Shown: positions 31,669-46,347 of the stretch, piece by piece
How positions within the stretch are numbered: the first letter of the stretch is position 1
How the letters are laid out: the number at the start of each line of letters is the position of its first letter
DNA from: Bullera alba
Taxonomy: Eukaryota; Basidiomycota; Tremellomycetes; Tremellales; Bulleraceae
Length of the DNA stretch: 64,000 bases
Assembly (NCBI GenBank): GCA_001600095.1
Contig: BCIX01000005.1
Coordinates: 1,494,523 to 1,558,522, forward strand
Reading direction: 5' to 3'
The notes under the pieces: model-generated
Databases searched by the model: none
Told to the model about the DNA's origin: nothing
What the model saw: the letters and a program-made list of their open reading frames with translations, nothing else
Made by a program: the position numbers and the translations under genes

Positions 31669-31930
31669 CCTGAGGCGAGGTCGAGTGGGTGCTTGTATAG
31701 CCAACAGAGTATAGTATGGACGACACGCTTATAGAACGGAGACGAGAGGAAAACACTGACGGAAGCAATCCATATGCGAGCCTGATACAGACCACTTCAG
31801 CTACAAGCCCAGCCTGATAACCACGACTACATTGTCATGTTACAGCCTAGAACGATGGAGGGTGATGCATGCACAAGACTAGAGTCACAACACTTGGGGG
31901 CTGGATGGCAGTCAGTCAGAGTACAGCTGC

Positions 31931-34830
31931 CTAGGCCTTGGCCAGGCCTAAGTCCTGAGCAATCATCTTCCTGGCAATAGGATGCTACGACACGATCAGC
32001 TACACACCCAGCTCTGTCCCATTGAGACTCACGTAGAACCCTTCGTGCTCTTTGAACGTCTTGACTGCTAGCTCCGGAGCCTGCTTGTGCAAGAGTCGGA
32101 AAGTAGGTCGGCAGAACTTCATTCTGCCCTTGTTGACCACCCAGGCTAATAGCGAGCGTTAGCTCGCTGGATCACGCTCGTCGCAAAAGCCAACTGGCGC
32201 GGATCCGGAACGACAGTTTACTCACCCGCCGCGCTCTTGGAGTACTCTGGCCCGGACTTGAGAGCGATGAGGTAGAATCTCAGTCGGATCTCCACATTCT
32301 CCGTCTTGTTCAATCCGTACAACTCGTCGAGCTTCGCTACGTGGCTTGCGGGCAGAGCTTTGTACGTCTCCAGCTTCTCCAAGAAGACGACTACCGATGA
32401 TGGATCAGATTCGTATTTGATACACAATCGAGCTACGACTGACCCTTTTGCGTGGCGGAGAAGTCCTTGACGTCGTCGCTGGAGAATCCCTGGGGCTCCT
32501 TTTCGTCCCTCGATTTGTCCCACTTCTCCGCCAGGTCATTACACTGGTATTCGATCAGCCCTCTATTCACGACATAAAGGCTAGCTGTAAACTCACCGGC
32601 TTGGATAGCGAGTCGTCATACTGCATGTCCACGCACAAATCCAGTCCGTCCCCGTGCAGCCACTATGACTCTCTCAGCACCAAAGCGTAGGTCGCACAGA
32701 TCTCCACTTACTGCGTCCCAGTCGACTCGTCCTAGCTTTTTGAGGTATGTCTGTGCGTCGTCCAATCCGCCAAAGTAGCTGAAGAGGTGTTCCCTCCATT
32801 GAGCAGTGGTGATGGATCGGCCGTTGAAGGTCTTCACGTAGGACTTCATGTATGGGATGAAGTGCTCAAGACCGCCGACCGTCTGTTCTAGGTAGAGCAG
32901 GAAGTTTGAGCCCTATTCGGTGTATTAGCGCGAGGTCCGCGAGCTCATTGACGGCAATGATCTGTGATATACCTTTTCGTATGAGACTTGGTTGTAGCCC
33001 TCGTCGGCTAGGACGGTGGCGTCAATACTCGGCCGAGCAACACTCCATCCCAACTCACGGTCCTCGTGCTCCTTGTACTCGGTGACCAAGCGCTGGAACC
33101 TCGGGTTGTCCTGCTGAAGCGCTAGATCTTTCTGCAGTCCACGTCGACCTGAAAGAAGTTAGCCTATGAAACTCGGACGTTGGGGAGCGCGGAGGATAGC
33201 TTTCGCCTCGACACACCAATAATGTAAGACCTTTGGGGATACTGATCAGCAAGCTAGTCGTAGTATCTGCCTAGCTGACTTACAGCTGTCGCTCGGGCTC
33301 TCCGTGGATCTCCCTCATAAGCTGGACCGGTCAGTACGCTATAAGCGAAGCTGACTCATTACACCTACCAGACGCTCGAGGTATGTTGTCCAGCCCTGGC
33401 ACAAGTCAGCACGAGATCCCACATATATAGTATATATATTCACCTCGTTAAGCCAGAAGTGAGACCACGAAGCACATCCAATGCCATTACCGAACCACGA
33501 CTGAACAGAGATCACATTTCAGCTTTGTTGTCCAGGTTCTAGCCTCGCTTCGCACTCACGTGTGAGATTTCGTGAGCGACCACGTCGACCTCGCTTCGGT
33601 CTCCAGCGACAAGGGTCGGTGTCACGAAAGTTAGGCAACTATTCTCCATACCTGATATAAGGTCAGCTGTGGGACTCTAGACGATGGGGGATGTCCAGCT
33701 CGCCTCCGTATGGGAACGATTCTGGCAAGACGAGGAAGTCGTACACGCCAAATTTGTACTCTTCCGTCAGGTCCTCCGCCTTGGCCACGAATCTGAGAGG
33801 GTGTCAGCCGTATACCGACGCGGAGGAAAGATCGACTAACTGAGCGGTATCCTCCTTGAACTCCCAGAACACCTTGTCCATCATGAGTGGCTGATATACG
33901 TCAGCTGAAACGACCGCCAGTCTTCGACACTAGCGCAGCTGACGTACCTCTGCCCAGCATCCTGTCCTCCAGTTCCTGCCCGGCAACGGGTCGAAAGCCC
34001 TGTAGACGAGTTCTCCGGAAGCGATGGCGATCAGGTACGATGGGATGGCGACAGGCTTTCTAAGGTATCAGCACTGACTCCACAAATCGACACTGCACAG
34101 TAGTCACCTGGTCATAGACGTATTGCACCTCTTTGCCGGGCTCGAGGGTCTCCTCGCTTGGTGGGGACACCCTGAGACCCGACATGAGGACGGGGAGGAT
34201 CGACTTGACTTTGGCAGAATAAGTGGCCTTGATGCCCGGCGTGTCCTGACATGGGAACATGGATCGCGCGTGGATCTAAGGCGTGTCAGATACCAGAATG
34301 TAGTGACTTGTGATGATAGACTTACGGCTTGACTCTGAGAGTATAGGTAAGGGTATTTGCCGCTCTTGGTCTGTTCCGGGGTCAACCACCCAACCGCCGT
34401 GCAGTCCTTGGTCGTGGCGTATGCAATGTCAACGGTGATGCTCTGAGCAACATCAACCGTCAGTCTGACCAGTCATACACGGAGCCACACTCACCTGACC
34501 CTGCTTGATCGCTTCTGGCAGCTCAAATGACAGTGCACTCCCGATCACGCCGTCACGATCCCCGACCGCGAACTTGACTTGAGATCCATCGACCTTGACC
34601 TCCTTGACATCAAGGTAGCTGGTATCGAGAACGACCTTGTCCACCGAGTCTGCCGCTGCTTCCAGAGTCAGTTGAGCTGAGCCATGGAAGACTTTGGCGT
34701 CCCAGTCGATGGTCCAGTTGAGGTCTAGGTGCTTCGTCTTGATCTGCTTGTAGTTTGACTGAGTGGCCAGGTCCTGATCGTTGGACTCGGACCCGCCTCG
34801 AGCGTTCGTCTGGGGCCTGGAATCGCTCAT
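31931..34830 (-). CDS. Leukotriene A4 hydrolase-type M1 aminopeptidase
   Basis: More than ten exons on the minus strand encode about 610-650 residues. The N-terminal beta domain has [15 protein letters not shown]. Catalytic features follow: [15 protein letters not shown], the GGMEN substrate motif (split by an intron), and [13 protein letters not shown] with the zinc site HExxH (intron within it), followed by [13 protein letters not shown] with the second zinc-ligand Glu. The C-terminal helical domain ([12 protein letters not shown] ... [19 protein letters not shown] repeats, ending LGLAKA) is that of the LTA4H group, homologous to yeast YNL045W. Known activity of such fungal enzymes is aminopeptidase cleavage with weak epoxide hydrolase function in the cytosol. 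The region after HEISH differs a little ([16 protein letters not shown]) from the usual SWTGN. The start MSDSRPQTN is the first in frame. Confidence 0.93.
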
Positions 34831-35312
34831 AATGTGTCTTTGTGGTCTCTGTGCTGAATGGGATATTGCTCCAGACGAGATGAGTACACTTCTGGTACAC
34901 CTTGTCTGCTCTTACCAGAAGTTGGCTGGACCGCATGGTCGTCCGGGTCAATTAGCGAACCGTGAGCGTGGTCACCTCCACCTCGAGCGGCGATCTCCGC
35001 CCGGTGCGGGGTGCTGGCGGGACCAAATATCACGTGGCTTACTACCCGTTGGGCGCCGACCGGATGCTCGGACCGGACTGTGCCGAGGTAGTGAGCGGCT
35101 ATTAACGTTGGGTGGGTGCGATTGGGTATATCCCCCCCCGACTCCTCCAGCTCTCTCTTGTTTCTCTATCACACCCATCTCTGTTCATCTACCTGTAAAT
35201 ACTGTAGATAGCCTCGGTATCCCATTCTTGAAGCCATCCGTGCATCATTCGACTGCTCACAACCCTTCCCCGACCCCTCTTAAACGCGACCTGCCGCTCT
35301 CTCTCGACCAAA
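34831..35312. promoter_or_regulatory. Divergent promoter region aminopeptidase / hydroxyacid dehydrogenase
   Basis: The 482 bp lie between two divergent starts. A pyrimidine-rich stretch (CTCTCTCTTG, then CCATCTCTGTTC) at 35150-35190 precedes the plus-strand gene. A minus-strand open stretch at 34951-34831 continues in another frame and is not expected to be translated. Confidence 0.35.
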
Positions 35313-36516
35313 ATGCCCGCCATCGACAACATCCTCGTCACGCAACTGTACTCTGACGCTTCTATCAACAAGCTCAAAGAGACATTCAAGAATGTGCACT
35401 ACTACCCCAACAAAAGCGACGACATCCCCAAGGAGGTTTTGGACAAGGTAGACTTTTTGTTCCCGACCTATGGTGGATTCCCAGACGCGGTCAAGAGCCC
35501 AATCACAGAGACTCTACCCTCGCTCAAGCACATTCAGCTCGCTTCCGCCGGTTGTGGTTCCGTCACTGGTCACCTCCTGTTCCAGGAGTATCTCGAGAAG
35601 TACTCTGGTTCCGAGTCTGACCGGATCACTCTGGGAACCGCCAGCGGCACCCATGTGCTCAGTATACCAAACTACGTCGTCGGCTGTGTCATCAACCTCT
35701 ACCACCAGCTCCCAGCGCAGATCCTCATTGCTAGGAACGAACAGAGGTGGTGCCAGGGTAAAGACTACGATCACTCTGGTAAAGGCCACTACGCCAGACA
35801 GACCCTCGGCAAGACGGCCGGTATGCTCGGTTACGGCGCCCTCGGTAGAGAGAGCGCTAGGCTGTTGAAGGCTCTGGGTATGAAGATCATCGTGGCCAAC
35901 ACCAGTGGAAAGGCCACCGTGGAGGCAGACAGCGTGAGTTGAGCCATAAGCGAACCGTCTACCACCTCGCTGACGCACCGTAGTACATCATTCCCGGAAC
36001 AGGCGACAAGGAGGGCTCGATCCCGGACAAATACTACTCCACCAAAGACGAGGGCTCGCTCGAGGCCTTCCTCAAAGAGGTCGATGTGCTAGTGTGCAGC
36101 ATGCCAGAGACCCCAAAGACAAAGTACATGCTCGACGCGAAGAAGCTGGGTGAGTAAGCGAATCGCTCAACTGCCTATTGCGAAACACTGACTCTCGTAC
36201 CTTGTCAGCCCTCCTCAAGCCAAATGCCCTGTTCATCAATGTCGGTCGAGGATCGCTCATCAAGTCGGAACACATCCTAGAAGCCCTAGATGCTCCTGAT
36301 GGTCTCTTTGGCGCTGGACTCGACGTCACCGACCCCGAGCCTCTGCCCCAGGGACACCCATTGTGGTCGCATCCAAAGGTCATTGTCACGCCCCATCTCA
36401 GTGGAGACACCGAGGGCGAATTCGACATTGCAACGGATATCGCCATTGAGAATGCCAAGAGGATTAGGAACGGAGAGCAGATTCTCAACTTGGTCGACTT
36501 TGAGAGGGGTTACTAA
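35313..36516 (+). CDS. D-isomer-specific 2-hydroxyacid dehydrogenase
   Basis: Three exons (35313-35933, 35984-36149, 36209-36516) give 364 residues. The N-terminal substrate domain contains FLFPTYGGFPDAV and LKHIQLASAGC. The Rossmann motif is AGMLGYGALGRESARLL (GxGxxG). The catalytic triad of the family is visible: Arg in LFINVGRGSLI, Glu in DVTDPEPLP, and His in VTPHLSGDT. Such enzymes reduce 2-oxoacids such as glyoxylate, hydroxypyruvate or other alpha-keto acids with NAD(P)H. The substrate here is not determined. No peroxisomal tripeptide is found at the end (ERGY). The first exon runs a further two codons into the intron if not spliced (stop TGA at 35940). Confidence 0.92.
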
Positions 36517-36749
36517 AACGGAATTCAGTTGCAGGTGCAAAATTGGGTACTATCTAGCGACGTGACCTTGTACGGATGATGTATGCGTTGCAAACAGTGA
36601 GCTCAAAGTGTGTCCCACTGGCGAAGATTATCTGCACACAGCAACGATCACACACGGCGATAGTACCTCGTGAGGCCGCTCATCGGGTCGTTTTGCGCAC
36701 ACGCGACGCCGGTCGCAATTGTCGTCCATACTGCTACGCAGATGTCTAC

Positions 36750-37810
36750 CTATATCATCTTCATCTTGCTTCCTCTGATCCTGATACCGAGTCCGACCCA
36801 GAGCATCGGCAGCGCTATCCAATACGCCAGGGTCTTTGCTATCGTGTGATCATTGCGCTTTGCCCATCCAGACCGCGCTCCACCGAGAAAGGCGGTGAGG
36901 AGCATGAGGCTGACAAGGAGGTATCCAGATAGCCTGAGTCGGTCGAATCAGTCAAACATCCAACGACACTGTGCTAATCCTTGAGGGAGTGGACACCGAC
37001 GATTACTATGAGTACTCACCTGTGATACTTGTACATCTGCTTCGCGGCAGCTTCACCCCCCATCAACTTTCCCTTCCACCAGACGCTGGACGCGCCCATG
37101 CCCGCATTCGTCAAGAACCACATGACCGACGCTGCGCCCAGCCATCCGTGCCACGACTGCAAATGGGCTTTCGCGTGCACTTCCTTGTTCCACCATATAG
37201 CCCCGTACGAAGCCAACAGCACCGGCAACGAGGCATACAGCAGGAGTGTTTGATGGTTGTCGAGCCGAGCTGCTCGTACTTCCTTGCCCTGTTTAGCTGG
37301 CGGTGGGGGCTGTAATGGCGTGATGCCTAGGATCATGAATGCGATTCCTAATGACGCAAGGATTGGATGGAAGGTGAACCATGATTGGGCGGATAGATCA
37401 CCAACGAGCAGCAAGTACCATGTGATAGGCACGAACAGCCCAAGCCCGCCCTACAACTGCGTGAGTGCCTTGCATCTCAGCCGTGAACACGTCAGGGCGG
37501 TAGGAGCTGAAGAGAGTATGATTGGACGTACCAGAGCCAGGGCTAGTCCTATACTGTCCATGTGGGTGGGTACAATGTCCAGCCGGATCAACCACCCAAT
37601 AACCCCCTTGGCCGTCTTACCGGCTCCCTCGGACTCTCTATAGTCTTGCTGAACTGCGAACTCTGATGCCAGTCCTTGCTCGGCCGGTGCCAATTCGTCC
37701 AGAGATGTGAGTCCCGCTTGTCCCTTTGTCCCGATCGGCAAGAGCGGCAGTGAATCCTCCTCGGTCAGTGGCTCGTCGTGATCTGATGCTCTTGCAGACG
37801 AGCTGGGCAT
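36750..37810 (-). CDS. Eukaryotic cytochrome b561-domain membrane protein
   Basis: Three exons on the minus strand give about 290 residues. A soluble acidic N-terminus (MPSSSARASDHDEPLTEE) is followed by about five or six membrane helices. The histidines expected to hold two hemes are present: TFHPILASLGIAF, LDNHQTLLLY, LQSWHGWLGAASVM and YKYHRLSGYLLVSLM. The helix between them carries SLPVLLASYGAIWW. These proteins move electrons across membranes from ascorbate or another donor and support ferric reduction at vacuole or plasma membrane. The last exon ends in a basic KMKMI. The gene converges on the hydroxyacid dehydrogenase with 233 bp between stops. An upstream frame to 38123 has no ATG and is not included. 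The start is the first ATG of the open frame. Confidence 0.85.
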
Positions 37811-39076
37811 GTAGTCAGTCGTAGGGAATGGACTCTGCAACTACTGATCAAGGCGACTGATCTGCATCACTGGCCAGTAGAATTACGAACATTACGAAGT
37901 GCATCCGCAATGTCCCTCGGTCAACTGCTGGTCGATGCTTTCCGAACGAGGCGGAGGCCGAAGCCGGTGTTATAAGTCTGCAAGGTTTATCTATACCGCC
38001 GCTGCGGCTACCACTCTTGGGCCGCACAGACGTAGACGTACGTGCGTCTTTACGTATCCTCTCGTATCCCTCCTTGCTGTCAATCCGTTTGTCCAGGTGA
38101 TCAGCCAGGGGGTCCGAGGGCAATGAAGATCGGTCAGGATCGGTCCCATATTGGCCTATATTGGCACACTCCTTCGAGCTCCTTCGAGCCTCCTCGCAGC
38201 TTATCGGCAGAATGTGATTGGTCGATCTGCTTCCCTTTGGGACAAGCCACCGTTCGGTACTGACTCTGGTACTGAGGATGGGCGCAGTGCGGGAGCAGCG
38301 GCTGGAAGCGGGGGATCGGGAGCATCATGGGTGGAGGGGAAGCACGACGCTAGACCCTGCTAGACCCCCGGCTGTCTCCTCCTGTATCTAGGGTGAGAAC
38401 TGGTGAGAACCAGGTGGAGGACAGGGTATGACAGGGTATGAAAGGGTGACAGCGGTGGAGGAGTCGAGTCTAGGAAATGCGCTAGTCTGGAATTAGGAAA
38501 CTCAGGTTCAGGACTACAACAAATTCCAGTTCCTGATTACAAAGGGGTATTAGCCAATTAGCCGAGTTCCTGTTTAAACTATTATCATTGGTGTAACTGA
38601 AAGCTTAGTTATGCACATCGGTCACCTCTTCCTGAACCTGTCACTCCCCCCATTGCATCTACCATCATCCAATCCTATCCCGAGGTGTGATCAGCGTGTC
38701 CACTTGGATCAACAACCATCCCTCGACCTGTACTCCCCGGTGGAACACTAGCCGTCATTGTCAATCGACCTTTCTTCGCCACTTTAAACCCACCCCTTGA
38801 CCGAGTTCCGCGCCGCGCTCTTCCCTCCCCCATCTCATCTCACCATCCTCTTGTTGACAACAGCACACTCCGAGAAACATACACATCCCACAAGTCCATT
38901 CTCTGTCTCGGAAATCACCACCATCAGTCGCTCTCGGATCTGTCACACGCTGAGTGCACCGCGCGTGAGGCGAATCGCCGTGACAACTAGCGATAACAAA
39001 ACCCCTCGAGTCGACAACAAGCACGACCTCGCCCATAGCCTGATAGGCCGATTGAACACCACCCTTTATCTCTGGG
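37811..39076. promoter_or_regulatory. Divergent region cytochrome b561 / SRPK with many 10-bp tandem repeats
   Basis: The 1266 bp separate two divergent starts. At least seven short tandem duplications with period 10 occur at 38051-38440 (for example CTCCTTCGAG twice at 38169-38188 and ACAGGGTATG twice at 38421-38440). An AT-richer part follows at 38490-38610. It has CCAAT-like sequences but no clear TATA box, and no coding frame was identified. Confidence 0.5.
38128..38440. repeat. Cluster of tandem duplications with 10-bp period
   Basis: Direct repeats at lag 10: GATCGGTC 38128/38138, ATATTGGC 38148/38158, CTCCTTCGAG 38169/38179, GCTAGACCC 38349/38359, GGTGAGAAC 38392/38402, ACAGGGTATG 38421/38431. 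CGTATCC 38053/38063 lies just upstream. Each is a two-copy unit and the units are unrelated in sequence. Confidence 0.6.
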
Positions 39077-41956
<2,880 letters not shown>

Positions 41957-42696
41957 GTCTTGAAGCCCTTTCTCAAGTGGGAAACGGTGGATAGCGGGAG
42001 TGCCTCAACTGGTCCTCCCCAGTTTTAGTTCGATCGCCACGACAGACGCCTGGTCAACCCAGTCACTAGTCACGCCGTATCAAACCTCGAGATCATCAGT
42101 CCGCAATCGCACAATCGGCCTACGACATTGTAAAATCAAGCCGCACTTGGAACACGGATACCTCGCCATGACATGGTAGTGGCCCACCTCTCGACCCTCT
42201 ATCATCTCGACTTGTAACAATACGCTCCTCCTGGATTCGACGCATTGAGCTACATTCCCAACTTCGTCTACCCTTGTATCGACTGCCATCACCGCACGGT
42301 TACCGACTCTGATTGGACCCTGCCCACCCGGACACCAAGCCGATCGACAAATTCATCCCATAGTCCCCACATCTAATTTCCCCATCCCGCGCTCTCCGAT
42401 TCCCAATGATACGCATCCTCCGGGGACTCGTGTTCGTCTACATCTTATCTCATTTGCATTGCCGTCCGTTAGCTAGTTGTTTACAGAGATGCACTCTGGT
42501 CTAAGATCGAGCGGGTTGCTTTCGGTGAATGCCGCCGTTGTCGGATCTCGCCGTGACAACGTTATCGCATGATCGCATGATCGTCTGTCGGGCGAGATGT
42601 CACCATATGGAGTGAGAGTATAGCCAACGAGGTATATAAGCACAGAGGGGTTCATTGAACGCAGCGTTGATCCCTTACCACTGTCGACACTGCAAG
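41957..42696. promoter_or_regulatory. Intergenic region upstream of the amidohydrolase
   Basis: The 740 bp between the SRPK stop and the amidohydrolase start have no gene. TATATAAG at 42633-42640 lies 57 bp before the ATG and is the likely TATA box. A repeat TCGCATGA (twice, period 8) lies near 42565. Confidence 0.5.
42633..42640 (+). promoter_or_regulatory. TATA box of the amidohydrolase gene
   Basis: TATATAAG is the only classical TATA sequence directly upstream of ATG 42697; a short 5' UTR is implied. Confidence 0.5.
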
Positions 42697-45600
42697 ATGG
42701 GATTGCAACCGCGCAAGACTGCACACTCGGAAGAGGACGATCCCGTGCTCCCTCTTTCCACGTCCGACGACCCATCGTCAAAGTCGCGTCGAAGCAAGTC
42801 ACCCGCTGCGCTCAAGATTGTCGTCGGACATCCCATCGCCCTGCTAGCGCTCCTAGCGACTCTGCTCTACTTTACGATCCCGGCGCCGACTGGACCCGTC
42901 AGCGTATTTGGCTTCGAGTTTCCTTTCCCCAAGCCATCGCCCGCACCGCACCCCCCGCATGTGGTCGAGGGATTGGCGAAATGCAAGGTGATTGCCAAAA
43001 GCCCGCCTACGTTCAACTCGCTCCAGAACCTGAAACGGAGTCACAACGATCGGTATGCGCCTGGAACGCAGGACACGTTGTTGAAGAACGCGACGATCTG
43101 GACGGGAAACAAGGATGGCGAAGAGGTCATCCACGGTGATGTCTTGTTGGTGAATGGTCTAGTGAAGAAGATCGGAAAGGGCCTCCAAGTCGAGCAGCTG
43201 AAGATAGAGGGTCTGGTGAAGAGCCATGTCGAAGAGGTCGAATTGGACGGAGCGTGGTTGACCCCAGGTGAGCAGCCTAGGAGACAAGGCCGGCTATTGG
43301 AGTATTTGTCTGACCATACTCTCTAGGTATCGTCGACATGCACTCGCACCTCGCGGTCGATGCAGCCCCGAGTCTGCGAGGAAGTGCCGATACAAACTCG
43401 ATCCTAGGTCCTGTCCTCCCTTGGCTCCGATCCCTCGACGGCTTTGACACCCATGTAGGTGTTGCAACGTATTGTCGGAAGAGTGAGGACATGGAGCTAG
43501 AGCTAACCCCTCCAGGACCAAGCGTTCAACCTGTCCATCTCGGGCGGTATCACCACCATGCTCGTGCTCCCAGGATCCGCCGACAACATTGGCGGTCAGG
43601 CCTTCACCTTCAAGCCCCGATGGACCAAGGAGAACACTCCAGAGTCGATGCTAGTCGAGCCCCCCTTTGTGACCAAGAACGGCACGTGGGAGAGGACTGG
43701 CGCTTGGCGACACATCAAACACGCTTGCGGAGGTGAGCCATCGGATTCGGTTCCTTGACAGTGTCTCCGTAACTATTAAGCTGACGAATCGTGCAGAAAA
43801 CCCGTCTCGAGTATACGGTCAAACGCGAATGGACTCGGCGTACAACTTCCGAGCGGCATACGACAATGGTAAACGACTGAAAGACGCTCAAGAGCGATGG
43901 TGTGCTTCGCCAACGACGCAGACTGACCCATTCCCCGACTCGCTCGAGTGGGAAGTCCTAGCCGACGTCATCCGAGGCAATGTCAAGGTCAACATCCACT
44001 GCTACGAGACTGTCGATTTGAACGACCTGGTCAGAATCTCCAACGAGTACAAATTTCACATTGCCGCCTTCCACCACGCCCACGAGACGTACCTCGTGCC
44101 CGACCTGCTCAAACGCACGTACGGCGGTAATCCCTTTGTTGCAATCTTCGCCACAAACGCGCGATACAAGAAGGAAGCCTGGCGAGGATCAGAATTCGCT
44201 CCAAAGATCCTCACCGATGCCGGGTTGGACGTGACCATGAAGTCGGATCACCCAGTCTTGGATTCGAGATACCTCATGTTTGAAGCCGCTCAAGCACATC
44301 ACTACGGTCTCAACTTCTCCAAAGCGCTCAGCAGCGTCACTGTCAATTCCGCCCGAGCAGTCGGTCTCGACCACAGATTGGGTTATGTCCGAGAGGGTTA
44401 TGATGCCGATTTGGTAGTTTGGGACAGTTTCCCCCTCAACCTCGGTGCGACGCCGAAGCAGACGTATATCGACGGTATCCCGCAATTGCTCAACCCGTTC
44501 GCCGTGTCGAAACCCGCTTCCGCACAGGAGATCTCGAAAGAAGGCGTGTGGACAGAGGAGATTCAGGAAGCTCTCGACACTAGGGGTGATCCCGATCTCC
44601 GACCGAAAAAGTCGAACGGGAATATCATCTTCCAAAACGTCCAAGAGTCCTTCTTGCCCGATAACCAGATCATCGCGTCGTCCTCCCTCGTCTCGGGCCG
44701 TCAGGCCAACACGACTGTCGTCGTCGTCGAGGGAAAGATTGCTTGCGTGGGAGAGTGTGTTGAGGTCAGGAAGGCCGGTATCGACTTTGATATTATCGAC
44801 CTCAAGGGCGGAAGCATCGCCCCGGGCTTGATCTCTGTCGGAAGTGGACTCGGCTTGAAGGAGATTGACCAGGAAAAGTCGACTCAGGATGGCGTGAGTG
44901 ATGCCAACTTTTGAAGTCTTGAGCGGGATCGCTGACTTTGCTTTGACTACAGGCCGCGTACAACGCTTTGGCGTTCAACCCCGAGCTGATCGACGGTCTG
45001 GTCGTACACGCCGTCGACGGTGTCTCCTTTGGAGGCAAGAACACCCTGTAAGCACACAGTCAAATCCTGTGGGTCGAGACATACCGCTGATTCCCGCCAT
45101 AGCCTCTCCTACCGAGGCGGTGTGACCCAGGGCGTGACTCCACCCCAGAGCTCTTCCTTCTTCCAAGGCCTCTCCTTTGCCTTTTCCACCTCTGCCGAGC
45201 ATCCTCTCTCTGACAATGCGATTCTGAACCCATCTGCCGCTCTGCACCTCCAGCTCGACAACTCGCAATACTCTGTCTCGACCAAACTGGCCGTCCTGAG
45301 GCGCCTACTGCAGAACGGCACTGGGGAGGACACTGAGCTCACCCGACTCGTCAACGAGGTCAAGCACGGCGCCAAGACGCTAGTCGTGCATGTCAACAAG
45401 GCAGACTATATCGCGACATTGGTCCGGCTCAAGCGGGACGTGGCGCCCGGAATGAAATTGACCATTCTGGGCGGCGCGGAGAGTTGGATCGTCGCGGACC
45501 AACTGGCCAAAGAGGATGTCGGGGTGATTGTCACTCCGGCAAGGAGCTTCCCCGGGACTTGGGACCAAAGGCGGATCCTGCCCGGCCCCCCATTGTCTCA

Positions 45601-45998
45601 ACACACGCTGCCATCCTACCTCGCCGAGAGGGGTGTCGTGAGTTTTTTGCCCACGCCCTCATCCCCTAGTCGCGGTAGTACGAGTACTCGAGTACGAGCT
45701 GATGAGTCGGTTGTAGAAAGTCGGATTGGGCATTGTCGAAGAGTGGCAAGCTAGGAATACGCGCTACGAAGCCGCTTGGACGTATACCTCTTCCGGATCG
45801 ACATTCACCAAACAAACCGCCTTGGATTTGGTCAGCAAGAACCTCGAGGAGCTACTCGGTTTGTCGGACCGAAAGGCCGGTGTCACCCTGGGCGAAGAGG
45901 GAGCCAGCTGGGTCGCTTATGAAGGCGATCTGTTCTCGATGGAGGGCAGGGTCAGAGCCGTCAAGGCCCACGGAAGCGCCACAATTGATCTCTTCTGA
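42697..45998 (+). CDS. Membrane-anchored tandem amidohydrolase
   Basis: Seven exons (42697-43267, 43327-43454, 43516-43732, 43797-44893, 44953-45047, 45103-45637, 45717-45998) give 974 residues in one frame. The N-terminus is cytosolic (about 45 residues), then one membrane helix (HPIALLALLATLLYFTIP), so type II. The first amidohydrolase unit has the metal motif DMHSHL, then SISGGITTMLVLPGSAD, NIHCYETVDL, HIAAFHHAHETY and MKSDHPVLDSRY, all at the positions of metal or catalytic residues, plus the closing block GYVREGYDADLVVWD. The second half repeats the fold (TTVVVVEGKIACVGECVEV, SIAPGLISVGSG), but the HxH is missing. Members cleave C-N bonds; the substrate is unknown. The start gives MGLQPRKT directly after the TATA box. 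Confidence 0.9.
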
Positions 45999-46347
45999 GC
46001 ACGCTCGATGGAGTCGCTACGAAGAGATGAAAGTTGGACAGTGAGGTAGGGTAGAATACAAAAGAAAGAAGATAGGGAACGAGTAACGTCTTCTGAGTCC
46101 TGAAACAGACAGAAATGCATTTGATGGATACAAAGATGCTGACATGATAGATACGCCTTGCGGCCGAGCTGGGATTGCGCGTCCCACTGCCGCACCGAAG
46201 ATGTGGAGCGAGAACGCGACTCTGCGCTTGACCTCATAGATAGTGATTCACCGATCCGTTTGATGATGCCCGATGTGGGTCGTAGCGCAGAAATGAGCCA
46301 TGGCTGGCTGTCGCTCGAAAGTGTTAATCGACGGGCGGAGTCTTTGA
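45999..46347. other. Convergent 3' intergenic region
   Basis: The 349 bp between the stops of the amidohydrolase and DBR1 hold presumed 3' UTRs and no gene. Confidence 0.4.

Noticed and set aside
34831..34951. Minus-strand frame just upstream of the aminopeptidase as a separate gene
   Set aside because: It starts from a non-ATG or weak start, overlaps the aminopeptidase start in another frame, and has no family resemblance.
37848..38123. Minus-strand frame upstream of cytochrome b561 as an extra N-terminus
   Set aside because: It has no ATG, no convincing splice link, and overlaps the repeat-rich promoter region.
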